From an uncultured Clostridia bacterium (lineage in GTDB: Bacteria > Bacillota > Clostridia > Oscillospirales > CAG-272): DNA of 64,000 bases. The translations under genes and the position numbers were made by a program. This document shows, piece by piece, positions 43,215 to 52,242 of this stretch; the first letter of the stretch is position 1; every line of letters begins with the position of its first letter. Where the stretch lies: assembly GCA_948466345.1 (NCBI GenBank), contig CAOKAC010000002.1:124001-188000 (forward strand), read 5' to 3'. The notes beneath the pieces are model-generated. The model ran no database searches. It was not told the origin of the DNA and worked only from the letters and a program-made list of their open reading frames with translations.

Positions 43215-45098
43215 TCAAGCTGCGATCATTGCCTGCAATGCCAAAGCATCCGCAGCATCGATCACGCCATCGCCGTTGATATCACAAATTTCTTCTGCAA
43301 CGGCAAAGTCACCATTAGTCAAAGCATACCGCATCTGCTGTGCATCAGCATTATCAACGCTCTGGTCATTATTAACATCGCCGAAGTAATAGCCATTGCT
43401 TGCAGCATATGCAGTAGGGACCATTGTAGATGCATCTACAAATTTAAGACCCATATCTACCGCATATTTCTGTGCAGCAGAATCTCTGGATGCGCAAATG
43501 GTAGCATTGCTTAAAATTACATCACCTTCTGCCAAAGAAGCCTGGTATCCGTAAGCGCCTGTACCGATTTTCTTCACAGAATCGGGGATTTGCAGCATAT
43601 CCAATGCGCCGCAACGCGCAAATGCATAGTTTCCAATCGTCACTACTGTATTCGGGATCGTTACATTGGCAAGATTCTCGCACGCATAGAATGCGCCATA
43701 ACCGATTGCTCTTGTTGCAGCAGGTACTGTAAAGTCTGTGAGAGCTGTACCAGCAAATACTTTTCTGCCAATATCTGTTACATTATCAGAAGCTGTAACA
43801 GAAGCCAATGCATCGCAATCCATAAACGTATAATCTTCCAGAACAGTTACACCATCGGGAATGGTAATGGCGGTAAGAGCGCTACACTCTCTAAATGCAG
43901 ATTTGTCCAGTTTAGTAAGCCCCTCTGGCAAAGTCACACTGCCAAGAGAAGAACAGCCACGGAAAGCAGCATTGCCAATAGCAGTTACATCAGAAGGAAT
44001 TGTAATAGAAGAAAGATCAGCACAGCCGTAGAACGCCATATCGCCGATTTCGCCTACACCTGCAGGATAATTGATAGTCGCAAGAGACTTACAACCATAG
44101 AATGCATTGTCACCCAAAGCCTCCAACGTGGCAGGCAGGCGAATACTTGTAAGGGACTCACAGCTACCAAAAGCGGATCTACCGATTTTTGTTACAGAGT
44201 CGGGAACATCCATGGTCTTCAATCCTGTACACATAAAGAAAGCAGTATCTTTAATTTCTGTGATACTATCGTGCAGTGCGATGGATTCCACACTGCGGAT
44301 ACCTCTAAAAGTATTTTCCGGTACAACAGTCATGCCTGCAGGAATCTTTAAAGACTTTACACCAGAAGCAAGGAACACATAATCGCCCATTTCCGTTATA
44401 GAATCGGGAAGATTCATTGCTTCCAGAGCAGGCAGATACGCAAATGCTCTCGTACCAATGCTTTGCAGTTTTGTATTGGTTTCCACCTTGCTGAGAACCG
44501 GGCAGCGATAAAATGCGTAATCGCTAACAGTAAGCAGGTTAGCAGAAAGCTTCACATCTTTAAGCTGTTTGGAATATGCAAATGCATAGTCGCCCACAGC
44601 CTGAACGCTATCAGGCAATGCAAGCGAAGTTATTTTAGTATTATAAAGAGCGTAGTCCCCCACGGAAGTTAGCGTGCTGGGTAAGGATATGTACTCCAAT
44701 CCCTCCGCATCTTTTGCTATGCGGTCTCCAAGGGAAGTAACGCCTTCTTCCACAAAAATTCTGCTAATTTGTTTGTAATTGGTACCAAAAATAGACTGCT
44801 GACCATCCACCATATCGTACATATCACCGGTACCGGTAATCACAGCTTCTAGATATAAGTTTTTACTATACTTCACCATTGCGTAGGAGTAAATGGTACA
44901 TGTCAGATTGTCTCCTACCTTTTTGGTGTTCATTTTTCTGTACTCGGCGACAATACCTTTGTCCAAATCTTCCTGGGTTACCGGGCCATGTTCCGGAGGA
45001 ACGCGTGCAGGCTCGTTTTCCGCAGCCGCGCCGATTGCCAGCACCATACTGCCCAAAAGCATAGCTGCCGTCAATAAGCATGCAATCAGTTTTTTCAT
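43215..45098 (-). CDS. Secreted BspA-like leucine-rich-repeat protein with dockerin
   Basis: 627 residues. A signal peptide (MKKLIACLLTAAMLLGSMVLAIGAAA), then an intro domain and about 16 Treponema pallidum-type (BspA) repeats of ~23 residues with the pattern L-x-x-I-x-I-P-x-x-V-x-x-I-G-x-x-A-F from residue ~130 to 545. Residues 573-627 are a type I dockerin: two calcium loops, GDVNNDQSVDNAD and DINGDGVIDAAD, each followed by a helix. BspA repeats usually bind host or polysaccharide surfaces; a dockerin docks to a cohesin scaffold. AGAAAGGA site; consensus promoter at 45239-45267 with a ~130-base leader; single gene with its own terminator. Confidence 0.92.
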   Translation of the reverse strand: MKKLIACLLTAAMLLGSMVLAIGAAAENEPARVPPEHGPVTQEDLDKGIVAEYRKMNTKKVGDNLTCTIYSYAMVKYSKNLYLEAVITGTGDMYDMVDGQQSIFGTNYKQISRIFVEEGVTSLGDRIAKDAEGLEYISLPSTLTSVGDYALYNTKITSLALPDSVQAVGDYAFAYSKQLKDVKLSANLLTVSDYAFYRCPVLSKVETNTKLQSIGTRAFAYLPALEAMNLPDSITEMGDYVFLASGVKSLKIPAGMTVVPENTFRGIRSVESIALHDSITEIKDTAFFMCTGLKTMDVPDSVTKIGRSAFGSCESLTSIRLPATLEALGDNAFYGCKSLATINYPAGVGEIGDMAFYGCADLSSITIPSDVTAIGNAAFRGCSSLGSVTLPEGLTKLDKSAFRECSALTAITIPDGVTVLEDYTFMDCDALASVTASDNVTDIGRKVFAGTALTDFTVPAATRAIGYGAFYACENLANVTIPNTVVTIGNYAFARCGALDMLQIPDSVKKIGTGAYGYQASLAEGDVILSNATICASRDSAAQKYAVDMGLKFVDASTMVPTAYAASNGYYFGDVNNDQSVDNADAQQMRYALTNGDFAVAEEICDINGDGVIDAADALALQAMIAA

Positions 45099-45238
45099 CT
45101 TTTTGAATCCTTTCTGACTGTAAAAGTATCACAAATTACGGCAGATATCCACCACGGGCAAGACAGTGTAAACAGCCAATAAGCGGGGAGCAGAAAACAT
45201 CACAGGATACCACTCCACTATCTACCTTTTTCATATTT

Positions 45239-45267
45239 AGCATATCACAACCCCATCTTTTTGTCAA
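45239..45267 (-). promoter_or_regulatory. Promoter for the LRR/dockerin gene
   Basis: Minus-strand TTGACA (45267-45262), 17-bp spacer, TATGCT (45244-45239). The long leader (45099-45232) shows no motif I can assign. Confidence 0.7.
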
Positions 45268-45271
45268 GGTT

Positions 45272-45324
45272 TTTATGTAAAATTGCTAGGTTTAATTCAA
45301 TACAAACCTCAAATTTTACATAAA
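45272..45324. repeat. 53-bp imperfect inverted repeat
   Basis: TTTATGTAAAATT and AGGTTT are mirrored by AAACCT and AATTTTACATAAA around a 10-base loop. It lies immediately upstream of the LRR gene's -35 box and just after the last rnf-operon gene, so it could be an operator or an AT-rich terminator. Confidence 0.6.
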
Positions 45325-45353
45325 TTGTTGAGAATGGAAAGGAGCACCGCTCA

Positions 45354-45860
45354 TTACTGCCATTTAGCAATGATAGATTCAGGCAAGCGGGATATTAACA
45401 TCCCTCCCGCAAGCCCAATTAAAATTCCGGCAAGCGTGCCTCCAATTATTAAGATAGGAAGATAATAGACAATCTGCGTTGTTCGCATTACTGCAGCCGC
45501 TACCACAATCTGCGCGGCGTTGTGGGATACACCGCCGGCAACGCTGACACCCACCACAGAAAAGAAATGCGCTCTGCGCAGCAGCGTCATAACCAGAAGG
45601 CTAAGCACTGCTCCTGCAAAACCGTAAGCCAAGCTCATCACATTGCCAAATAAAATGGAAGTCAGGCCCACACGGACAAGAGACACTGCGGCAGCGGCCG
45701 GCCAGCCTAAGCGATACAGCACGAAAACAATCACCACATTGGGCAGCCCAATCTTAAGGCCCGGTGTAATGGAGGGAATAAAACTTTCAACATAGGATAA
45801 AATCATAGCCGCCGCTGTGCATAAGCCAAGCAAAGCCGTCGTTTGGGTTTTCTGTTTCAT
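45354..45860 (-). CDS. Gx transporter-family membrane protein
   Basis: 168 residues, about five or six helices, small-residue rich. It matches the Gx_transp family (often labelled heptaprenyl diphosphate synthase component I): LGLCTAAAMILSYVESFIP, PGLKIGLPNVVIVFVLY, GVSHNAAQIVVAA and PILIIGGTLAGILIGL. It resembles ECF-transporter substrate-binding (S) components, but its substrate is unknown. Its place after a NusG-II protein at the end of an rnf cluster is a conserved clostridial arrangement. AAAGGC site before ATG. Confidence 0.85.
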   Translation of the reverse strand: MKQKTQTTALLGLCTAAAMILSYVESFIPSITPGLKIGLPNVVIVFVLYRLGWPAAAAVSLVRVGLTSILFGNVMSLAYGFAGAVLSLLVMTLLRRAHFFSVVGVSVAGGVSHNAAQIVVAAAVMRTTQIVYYLPILIIGGTLAGILIGLAGGMLISRLPESIIAKWQ

Positions 45861-45884
45861 AGAAATATTGTGCCTTTCTTAGCA

Positions 45885-46244
45885 TTATTCCCTACCGGAT
45901 ACAACAGATACTACCACTCTATTGGGCAGGCAGACGATGGTCTCGTCGCTGTGGCTGATCCTATGCTGATGCACACACAGCTTGTCCGGACAGCTTGCCT
46001 CTATAACCGAGGCACATCCGTCTGCGATTTCCAGTACATTATAACCGCCCGCCTCCGTTTCAATATGGATAGACGCACCTTTGTCCAGGGCATACCGACC
46101 CCATTCCTCTCCGTCTACTTCTACCACCACCCAGTCTCCCGGCAAGCGAAAAAGCAGGGTCAGGCAAAGCGTGGCGCCAGCAGCCAGCAGCAGGATAAAA
46201 ATAAGCAGTAAATCCCGACGTACTTTACATTTCGCAGGCATCAT
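45885..46244 (-). CDS. NusG domain II-containing membrane protein
   Basis: 119 residues from ATG 46244, chosen because it overlaps the rnfB stop by one base (TAATG) and gives a typical short N-terminus; the 31-residue extension lies inside rnfB in another frame. One N-terminal helix (LLLIFILLLAAGATLCLTLLF) anchors an outside NusG-II beta domain of ~80 residues ending in SCPDKLCVHQHRIS, with a conserved CxxxxC pair. It occurs regularly in clostridial rnf operons; a role in assembly or flavinylation is guesswork. Confidence 0.85.
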   Translation of the reverse strand: MMPAKCKVRRDLLLIFILLLAAGATLCLTLLFRLPGDWVVVEVDGEEWGRYALDKGASIHIETEAGGYNVLEIADGCASVIEASCPDKLCVHQHRISHSDETIVCLPNRVVVSVVSGRE

Positions 46245-47071
46245 TATGCCTCTGAAAATCGATGGCGGCCAGAACGATCCGCACTGAGAATGCAGCCTAC
46301 CGGACAAACTTCCGCGCACTTGCCGCAGGCGATACACTTATTATAATCGATCCGGGCCAGATTTTCTTCCACCGTAATGGCGTCTGTGGGACATGCTTTT
46401 TTACATTTTCCGCAGGCGATGCAACCGTTGGTGCATTTCCCGTGCACCACTACACCCGGTTCCTTGTTACTGCAGGCAATCACCTCTCGTTTGGCGTCTG
46501 GGATCAAGGTAATAATCTGATTGGGGCACGTCTTTACACATAGGCCGCAGCCCACACATTTGGGTGTGTGCACATGGGCGATTCCCTTTTCCATATAAAT
46601 TGCATCGTAGGGACAAATAGCAGCGCAATCACCCTTTCCTAGACATCCGTACGTGCACGCCTGCTGTCCGCCGTAAAGCATCTTCGCGCCGCTGCAGGTC
46701 TGTACGCCACTGTAGCTCGCTTTTTGCACCGCGTGCTCGCAGTCACCGCAGCAATGTATGGCCGCCACCTGTTCCACAGTATTCTGAAATGCTACCCCCA
46801 AAGATTTGGAAATCTGTTTCGATACCGCATCCGCTCCGGGGATACATAAATTGGTTTGTTTTTCTGTTCCGTCCGCTAACGCCCTGGCATAACTGTCACA
46901 GCCAGCATATCCGCAGGCACCGCAGTTCACGCCGGGAAGACACGCCCGCAGCTCTTTTTCCAGTTTATTTTCCCGCACCGCCATAAATTTGGCCGCAGCA
47001 ACTAAGATTACGGCGCAAAGCAAGCCGATTCCGGCCACACAGGCTACAGCAGGCAAAATTGCTTCCAGCAT
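46244..47071 (-). CDS. rnfB: Rnf complex subunit B (iron-sulfur)
   Basis: 275 residues. One N-terminal helix, then the Fe-S domain with CGACGYAGC (about 50-58), a CSGAKMLYGG stretch with extra Cys (HCCGDC, CTYGC) and ferredoxin-like motifs CVGCGLCVKTCP, CIACGKCKKACP and CIACGKCAEVCP. RnfB is the entry point for electrons from reduced ferredoxin at the cytoplasmic side. GGGGGAGA site. It follows rnfA by 12 bases. Confidence 0.95.
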   Translation of the reverse strand: MLEAILPAVACVAGIGLLCAVILVAAAKFMAVRENKLEKELRACLPGVNCGACGYAGCDSYARALADGTEKQTNLCIPGADAVSKQISKSLGVAFQNTVEQVAAIHCCGDCEHAVQKASYSGVQTCSGAKMLYGGQQACTYGCLGKGDCAAICPYDAIYMEKGIAHVHTPKCVGCGLCVKTCPNQIITLIPDAKREVIACSNKEPGVVVHGKCTNGCIACGKCKKACPTDAITVEENLARIDYNKCIACGKCAEVCPVGCILSADRSGRHRFSEA

Positions 47072-47083
47072 TTTGTCTCCCCC

Positions 47084-47680
47084 TTACACAAACATGTTGT
47101 CGATCACACCGGCAAAGCCATAAAAGGCCAGCGCCACAATAGAGGCTGAAATCAGCGTAATCGGCATACCTTCAAAGCATTTAGGCGGTTTCGCCGTCTC
47201 GATGCGCATACGAACTCCTGCAAAAAGCACCATTGCCAGCAAAAAGCCCAGACCACAGCCCAGCGCATTGGCCATCGCCTCTATAAACAGTTCATAGCCT
47301 TCGGTAATATTGTTTTTTGCCAATCCAAGCACAGCGCAGTTTGTAGTAATCAAAGGCAGATAAATACCAAGGGAGCGGTGCAAAGCAGGCAAATACCGCT
47401 TCAGTATAATCTCCGCCAGCTGTACCAGCGCGGCGATGATTAAAATAAATACGATTGTTTGCAGATATTCCAAATGGAAAGCTGTGAGCAGATACGTGTG
47501 GAGCGGCCATGTAGCCGCTGTGGCCAACAGCATTACAAAGGTAACCGCAAGCCCCATACCCACCGCAGAATGCAGCTTTTTGGATACGCCCAAAAACGGG
47601 CAAATTCCTAAAAATTTCACCAGCACATAGTTGTTTACCAGCATAGCGGTAAAAATAATCACAACCAAATTCCGTATCAT
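47084..47680 (-). CDS. rnfA: Rnf complex subunit A (membrane)
   Basis: 198 residues, six helices, with the GICPFLGVSKK loop and ITTNCAVLGLAKNN segment that carry the conserved cysteines binding the membrane-embedded 2Fe-2S cluster together with RnfE. Starts ATGA-overlapping rnfE, with GGAGGGCGG as ribosome site. Length and motifs are normal. Confidence 0.96.
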   Translation of the reverse strand: MIRNLVVIIFTAMLVNNYVLVKFLGICPFLGVSKKLHSAVGMGLAVTFVMLLATAATWPLHTYLLTAFHLEYLQTIVFILIIAALVQLAEIILKRYLPALHRSLGIYLPLITTNCAVLGLAKNNITEGYELFIEAMANALGCGLGFLLAMVLFAGVRMRIETAKPPKCFEGMPITLISASIVALAFYGFAGVIDNMFV

Positions 47681-48405
47681 TTTCCGCCCTCCTCTGCCGT
47701 GTCATCAGGTCCTTTTCCGGATCCAGCACAATTGTCTTTTTGGGCAGCGCTTTGCAGACTGCCGTCATTTGCGCCGCAAACTGCCGCACTAGGACAGCCT
47801 GTACATCCAAAATCTCTGCCGGTTTTTCGCTTTGTGAAAGCGTTTACAATGGCAATCAAAATACCAAACACAAAGAAGCCCCCGGGAGAATTGACAAGAA
47901 TCGGAATGGTGAAGTCGGACAACACGGGAATTGCAAAGCCCATCCACGACCCGGAGCCAAAAATTTCACGGATAGAAGCCATAGCAAACAAAGCCAGCGT
48001 AAAACCTACTCCCATTCCCAAGGCATCCACCGCAGAATCCAAAACCCGGTTTTTGCTGGCGTACATCTCCGCGCGGCCCAAAATAATACAGTTGACTACA
48101 ATTAGGGACAAAAATACGCCAAGGGCCTCGTATAAATCTGGTACAAATGCATGCATTACCATTTCCACAACCGTTACAAAGCCGGCGATGATAACAATAT
48201 AGCTGGGAATACGCACCTTATCCGGGATCACTCCTCGCAGGGCGGAAATGACAATATTAGATCCCAGCAGAACCGCAGTGGCGGCAGCCCCCATGCCGAA
48301 AGCATTGGCCACCGAGGTTGTGACGGCCAGTGTGGGGCAGGTACCCAGCAGCAAAATCAGCACCGGGTTTTCCCGAATAATCCCTTTTAGAAAATTTTTC
48401 CACAT
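47677..48405 (-). CDS. rnfE: Rnf complex subunit E (membrane)
   Basis: 242 residues. The six-helix core has LGTCPTLAVTTS and VNCIILGRAEMYA, paralogous to RnfA, with the cysteines for the shared 2Fe-2S cluster. An unusual ~45-residue soluble C-terminal tail carries CTGCPSAAVC (Cys201, 204, 210) and a further Cys226. Such a CxxCx5C motif is absent from proteobacterial RnfE and might bind a metal. GGGGAG site. It follows rnfG after 22 bases. Confidence 0.94.
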   Translation of the reverse strand: MWKNFLKGIIRENPVLILLLGTCPTLAVTTSVANAFGMGAAATAVLLGSNIVISALRGVIPDKVRIPSYIVIIAGFVTVVEMVMHAFVPDLYEALGVFLSLIVVNCIILGRAEMYASKNRVLDSAVDALGMGVGFTLALFAMASIREIFGSGSWMGFAIPVLSDFTIPILVNSPGGFFVFGILIAIVNAFTKRKTGRDFGCTGCPSAAVCGANDGSLQSAAQKDNCAGSGKGPDDTAEEGGK

Positions 48406-48427
48406 AGATTTACTCTCCCCTCTCTGC

Positions 48428-49672
48428 TTATTCTGCCGTCAGGCTGTCAAATGCGGCAAACACATCCTGCATTGCCGCCCACACCCCGCCTGCAGTCATT
48501 GTAGCGCCTGAAATAAGGGTAGCGTCCTGGTCCGCCGTCTCTCTGGTAAGCCCAATGATACCTGCAATATAGGCAGACTCATCCAGTGTATAATTGGAAT
48601 AATAGTCGCTGTCCTGGATCAATTCTCCAGATACACGCAGGCCGCTGACAGCTCCTGTGCTGTCCAATACAAATATCAGCTTCATAGGCGTGCGGTATCC
48701 ATAGGGACTGCACACCATGGCATATGCGGCATTTTCGACGCCGGAAACAGCAAAAATACTGGACACGGTGCCAAACTGGCCGGATGCCGATACTGGCGTA
48801 AGCTGTGCCCCCTCCGGAAGCGCTCTGGCCGCCGTCGCTTTGTTTTTCTCATGGACAGCACTGGCATCGCTCCATTCCAGCGCACGCTGTATCAATGCTG
48901 CATGCTGCTCCGTTACATCTGTTTTCTCCAAATCCATGCACACTGCGCCGCCGGTAGTGCTGACCGCAACAACCAGCGTCTCGCCGTCCTCTTCTACCAC
49001 ATAGAAGTAACCTACATCGTTTTCCGCCTGCAGCGCCTGCTGCACAGCCGAATCAGATAGACTTATTTCTTTTAGCTTCGGTGCGCCCGCCTGATTGAGA
49101 GCGCCAGGAAGCAGTTCTCCCTTTAACTCTTCGATAATCTGTTCATCTGTTTTGTTACCCTGAGCCACGCCCCCCAGTTCCACCAGAACAGCAAAGGCAT
49201 CTTCCACCGCACCTCGGAAAGCCTTAGAAGAATATGTGACGCCGGCATGTACATCCACCCCGCTAAGGGCAGAATCCTGCCCGATATAGGTATCGGGGTA
49301 ATTTCCAAAATCCTTTGACTCTGCGTAGTTGGTCATTTCTATACCAGTGATCTTCCCGTCTGTACCCACGCCCAGCGTAAAAGTCATAGGCGTGGCGGAA
49401 TAAGAGGATACAGCGGACAGGGTCACAGCATATCCGCTCCCACTTGTATCCCGAAATACCCCGGTAACAGTTCCGGGTACTTCCCCCTCCAACGTCTCTT
49501 CCTCAAAACCTGCGGCGTTAGGAAGCACGGCATACAGAGACGCCTGCGCGCCGCTGACGGCAGATTTCTCTATAATCGGGGCAGTAATATGGTTCACCCC
49601 TGCAAGCAAGGCTGCCACAACAAGGCATATGCCCGTTAAAACTACAATGCATTTTGGCGCTTCGCGTTTCAT
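48428..49672 (-). CDS. rnfG: Rnf complex subunit G with duplicated FMN-binding domain
   Basis: 414 residues from ATG 49672 (an in-frame ATG at 49696 is possible but has no ribosome site). Twice the usual ~200 residues. One N-terminal helix, then two FMN-binding-type domains outside the cell. The second holds the covalent flavin motif SGAT (Ser388-Thr391) followed by GGVWAAMQDVFAAF. The first has the related AGVTYSSKAFRGAVEDAF, with Thr146 kept but Ser/Gly-Ala changed, so it may or may not carry FMN. The flavin transferase ApbE is not in the window. Confidence 0.93.
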   Translation of the reverse strand: MKREAPKCIVVLTGICLVVAALLAGVNHITAPIIEKSAVSGAQASLYAVLPNAAGFEEETLEGEVPGTVTGVFRDTSGSGYAVTLSAVSSYSATPMTFTLGVGTDGKITGIEMTNYAESKDFGNYPDTYIGQDSALSGVDVHAGVTYSSKAFRGAVEDAFAVLVELGGVAQGNKTDEQIIEELKGELLPGALNQAGAPKLKEISLSDSAVQQALQAENDVGYFYVVEEDGETLVVAVSTTGGAVCMDLEKTDVTEQHAALIQRALEWSDASAVHEKNKATAARALPEGAQLTPVSASGQFGTVSSIFAVSGVENAAYAMVCSPYGYRTPMKLIFVLDSTGAVSGLRVSGELIQDSDYYSNYTLDESAYIAGIIGLTRETADQDATLISGATMTAGGVWAAMQDVFAAFDSLTAE

Positions 49673-49699
49673 ATGGACTACCGTTTCCTTTCCCATATA

Positions 49700-50665
49700 T
49701 TACGTTTTTTGTACTTTTTCTGCCCGCACAGCTCCGAACACTTTTCTGGCACAGAGCTTAGTAATATACGGGGTGAGGATATTCATAATCAAAATTGCAA
49801 AGGACACGCCCTCCGGATAGGTTCCCCACAGACGAATCGCCACAGTGATTACGCCGCAGCCGATACCAAAGAGCAGCTTACCCCATCCAGTAGGCGGCGA
49901 TGTGGCATAATCGGTAGCCATAAAGAATGCTCCCAGCATGAGCCCGCCGGAGAGGATCTGATAAAGCGCTGTTTCCAGGCTGAAATCTCCCGCAAAAAAG
50001 GAAATTAAAAATACCGTACCAATAAAAGCCACAGGAGTGTGCCAGGTGATCACCCTCCGGATCAGCAAATAGACTCCGCCGATAAGCAGTGCCAAGGCGC
50101 AGGTCTCTCCCATACAGCCCGCATGCTTTCCAATGGCAAGATCAAACAGGGGCGGCAGCTTTTCCGTACCCTGTGCCGCAAGCGCCAGAGGCGTGGCGCT
50201 GCTGATCAGATCACCACTGGAGAATCCTGCCGGCTTTGTCCAGTATGTCATAGACTGAGAGAACGACAGCAACAATACAATTCGTGCCGTAATAGCTGGA
50301 TTGGCAAAATTGCAGCCAATGCCGCCGAATAGCTGCTTAACGATAACGATAGCCACCACACTGCCTACAATAGCCTGCCATTCCAGAATAGACACTGGCA
50401 GATTGAAGGCAAGGAGCATGCCTGTAACCACCGCGGATAAATCCCCAATGGAGGGAGTACGCTTGGTGATCAGCTGAAAAATCAGTTCAGAAAGCACACA
50501 AGCAAGCACGCAAATAGCCGTAATGTACAACGCTCTGGCGCCGAACAGCCAAACAGCTGCTGCAAGCGCCGGCAAAAGCGCAATCACCACATCCAGCATA
50601 ATACCGCCGGTGGTGATGCTGCTTCGAATATGAGGAGATACTGTGATCTGCAGTTTTTGATCCAT
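49700..50665 (-). CDS. rnfD: Rnf complex subunit D (membrane flavoprotein)
   Basis: 321 residues, about nine or ten helices, NqrB-like. The covalent FMN site matches SATPLAL with Thr158. Other family marks: GGIGCNFANPAITARI, ATDYATSPPTGWGKLLFGIGCG, RLWGTYPEGVSFAILIMN. It forms the ion-conducting membrane part of Rnf. AAAGGG site; it lies 30 bases after rnfC. Confidence 0.95.
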   Translation of the reverse strand: MDQKLQITVSPHIRSSITTGGIMLDVVIALLPALAAAVWLFGARALYITAICVLACVLSELIFQLITKRTPSIGDLSAVVTGMLLAFNLPVSILEWQAIVGSVVAIVIVKQLFGGIGCNFANPAITARIVLLLSFSQSMTYWTKPAGFSSGDLISSATPLALAAQGTEKLPPLFDLAIGKHAGCMGETCALALLIGGVYLLIRRVITWHTPVAFIGTVFLISFFAGDFSLETALYQILSGGLMLGAFFMATDYATSPPTGWGKLLFGIGCGVITVAIRLWGTYPEGVSFAILIMNILTPYITKLCARKVFGAVRAEKVQKT

Positions 50666-50695
50666 TTTGCAATCCCTTTCCGTATCCTAACAAAG

Positions 50696-52018
50696 TCACT
50701 TTTTCGATTTCTGTTTGTGCCATGCGGCCAGCGCCGCTTTTGCCAATTTATTCTGCTGCACCAGCGGTCGTTTTGCCGGACAGACATAACTGCAGCAACC
50801 GCATTCCATACACAGATTGGCATGAACCTTTTGCAGCGCTTCCATGCTGCCGCTGCCGTATGCCACCGCAATAGAAACCGGTGCCAGTCCGATAGGACAT
50901 ATATTGGTGCACCGGCCACAGCGAATGCAGTTGGTAGCATCTACCGGCGCCGCGTCTCGAACATCCAGAGCCAGCAGTGCATTCGTCTGCTTTAAAACGG
51001 GCATGTGCAAATCCGGCACGGATACTCCCATCATGGGGCCGCCGTACAAAACCTTTCCCGGCTGGCTTTTGAACCCGCCGCAAAAATCAAACACAGCCTG
51101 CAGCGTGGCGCCGATGGGCACAATCACGTTTTGCGGATTCGCCACCGCGGACCCGTCTACAGTAACGCATTTGTCTACAAGAGGCATGCCCGTGCGGATA
51201 TAGCGGGCAATGGTCGCCAGCGTGGTACAGTTTAGTACGATTACCCCTACGTCGATTGGCAGGCCTCCCTCCGGCACAACCTTTCCGGTAGTATGGTAAA
51301 TAAGAACCTTTTCCGCACCCTGGGGATAGATAGAAGGCAGTTCCTTTACAACTACCCCTCCGCCGCTGCCGGCAATCTGCTTCATAGCACGGATACACTG
51401 CGGTTTGTTCTTTTCCACGCCGATAATAATTTTCTTCGCTCCAAGATACTTTTGGAGCAGATGAATTCCCTCCAGAATATCCTGGCTGCGATCCAGCATG
51501 GTACGGGTGTCGCTGGTAATATATGGTTCACACTCCGCTCCGTTGATAACGATTTCCTGAATCCGACACGGATCTCCAACATCCAGCTTCACACCGGTTG
51601 GAAATCCCGCACCGCCCAAGCCGACCACGCCGCTTTCTCGTACCGCTTCCACAAATGACTTTGTGTCGGTCAGCTGAACAGGCGCCAGTCCTGGATCCGG
51701 AGTCATAGCGCCGTCTGGCTTTATAAAGACGGCGGGGACATAGTTCCCGCTGGACAAAAGCACTTCTTCAATTTTTTCCACTGTGCCGGACACACCGGAA
51801 TATATAGGGGAAGAAACGGTCCCTGTACCTTTAGCAAGCAGTGTGCCTACACAAACGGTATCCCCCTTCTGCCGGACAGGCGTCGCCGGCGCGCCGATGT
51901 GCTGTGTCATAGGATATATGGCAATATCCAAATCTGTCATGTAAGTGGGAGCGCTGTCCGCAGTAGACTTCAAGTGGGGAACACTTACACCCTTCATCCT
52001 TTTCATTTCTTTGACCAT
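50696..52018 (-). CDS. rnfC: Rnf complex subunit C (NADH-binding)
   Basis: 440 residues. An N-terminal barrel (SVPHLKSTADSAPTY), the NuoF-like FMN/NADH domain (GVVGLGGAGFPTGVK, INGAECEPYITSDTR) and two 4Fe-4S motifs near the C-terminus, CIRCGRCTNICP and CMECGCCSYVCP. It passes electrons to NAD+. The exact start is uncertain: 52018 is closest to AGAAAGG, while ATGs at 52006 and 51997 are also possible. First gene of the rnf operon, with a ~140-base leader from the promoter at 52167-52195. Confidence 0.95.
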   Translation of the reverse strand: MVKEMKRMKGVSVPHLKSTADSAPTYMTDLDIAIYPMTQHIGAPATPVRQKGDTVCVGTLLAKGTGTVSSPIYSGVSGTVEKIEEVLLSSGNYVPAVFIKPDGAMTPDPGLAPVQLTDTKSFVEAVRESGVVGLGGAGFPTGVKLDVGDPCRIQEIVINGAECEPYITSDTRTMLDRSQDILEGIHLLQKYLGAKKIIIGVEKNKPQCIRAMKQIAGSGGGVVVKELPSIYPQGAEKVLIYHTTGKVVPEGGLPIDVGVIVLNCTTLATIARYIRTGMPLVDKCVTVDGSAVANPQNVIVPIGATLQAVFDFCGGFKSQPGKVLYGGPMMGVSVPDLHMPVLKQTNALLALDVRDAAPVDATNCIRCGRCTNICPIGLAPVSIAVAYGSGSMEALQKVHANLCMECGCCSYVCPAKRPLVQQNKLAKAALAAWHKQKSKK

Positions 52019-52166
52019 ACCTTTCTTGGCATTTGTGTCGAATTTCTCCTAAAAATACTGTGCCATATCACATAAATCGCAAATGTGGTTTAAAAACAAA
52101 CTACCTGCAAACCGCCATTTTTGTCATTTTTGCACCGTGTATATAAGGTGTATATAAATTTATTTT

Positions 52167-52195
52167 ATTATAAACTTCTAGGTAATAAATGTCAA
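52167..52195 (-). promoter_or_regulatory. Consensus promoter of the rnf operon
   Basis: Minus-strand TTGACA (52195-52190), 17-bp spacer, TATAAT (52172-52167). Together with the mrp promoter it fills the 308-base gap between the divergent operons; the remainder is the AT-rich rnf leader (52019-52160), in which no known riboswitch is evident. Confidence 0.88.
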
Positions 52196-52242
52196 TTCCT
52201 GGGGGCATAATATTGTAATTGAAAGATAATTTACAGTAAGGA

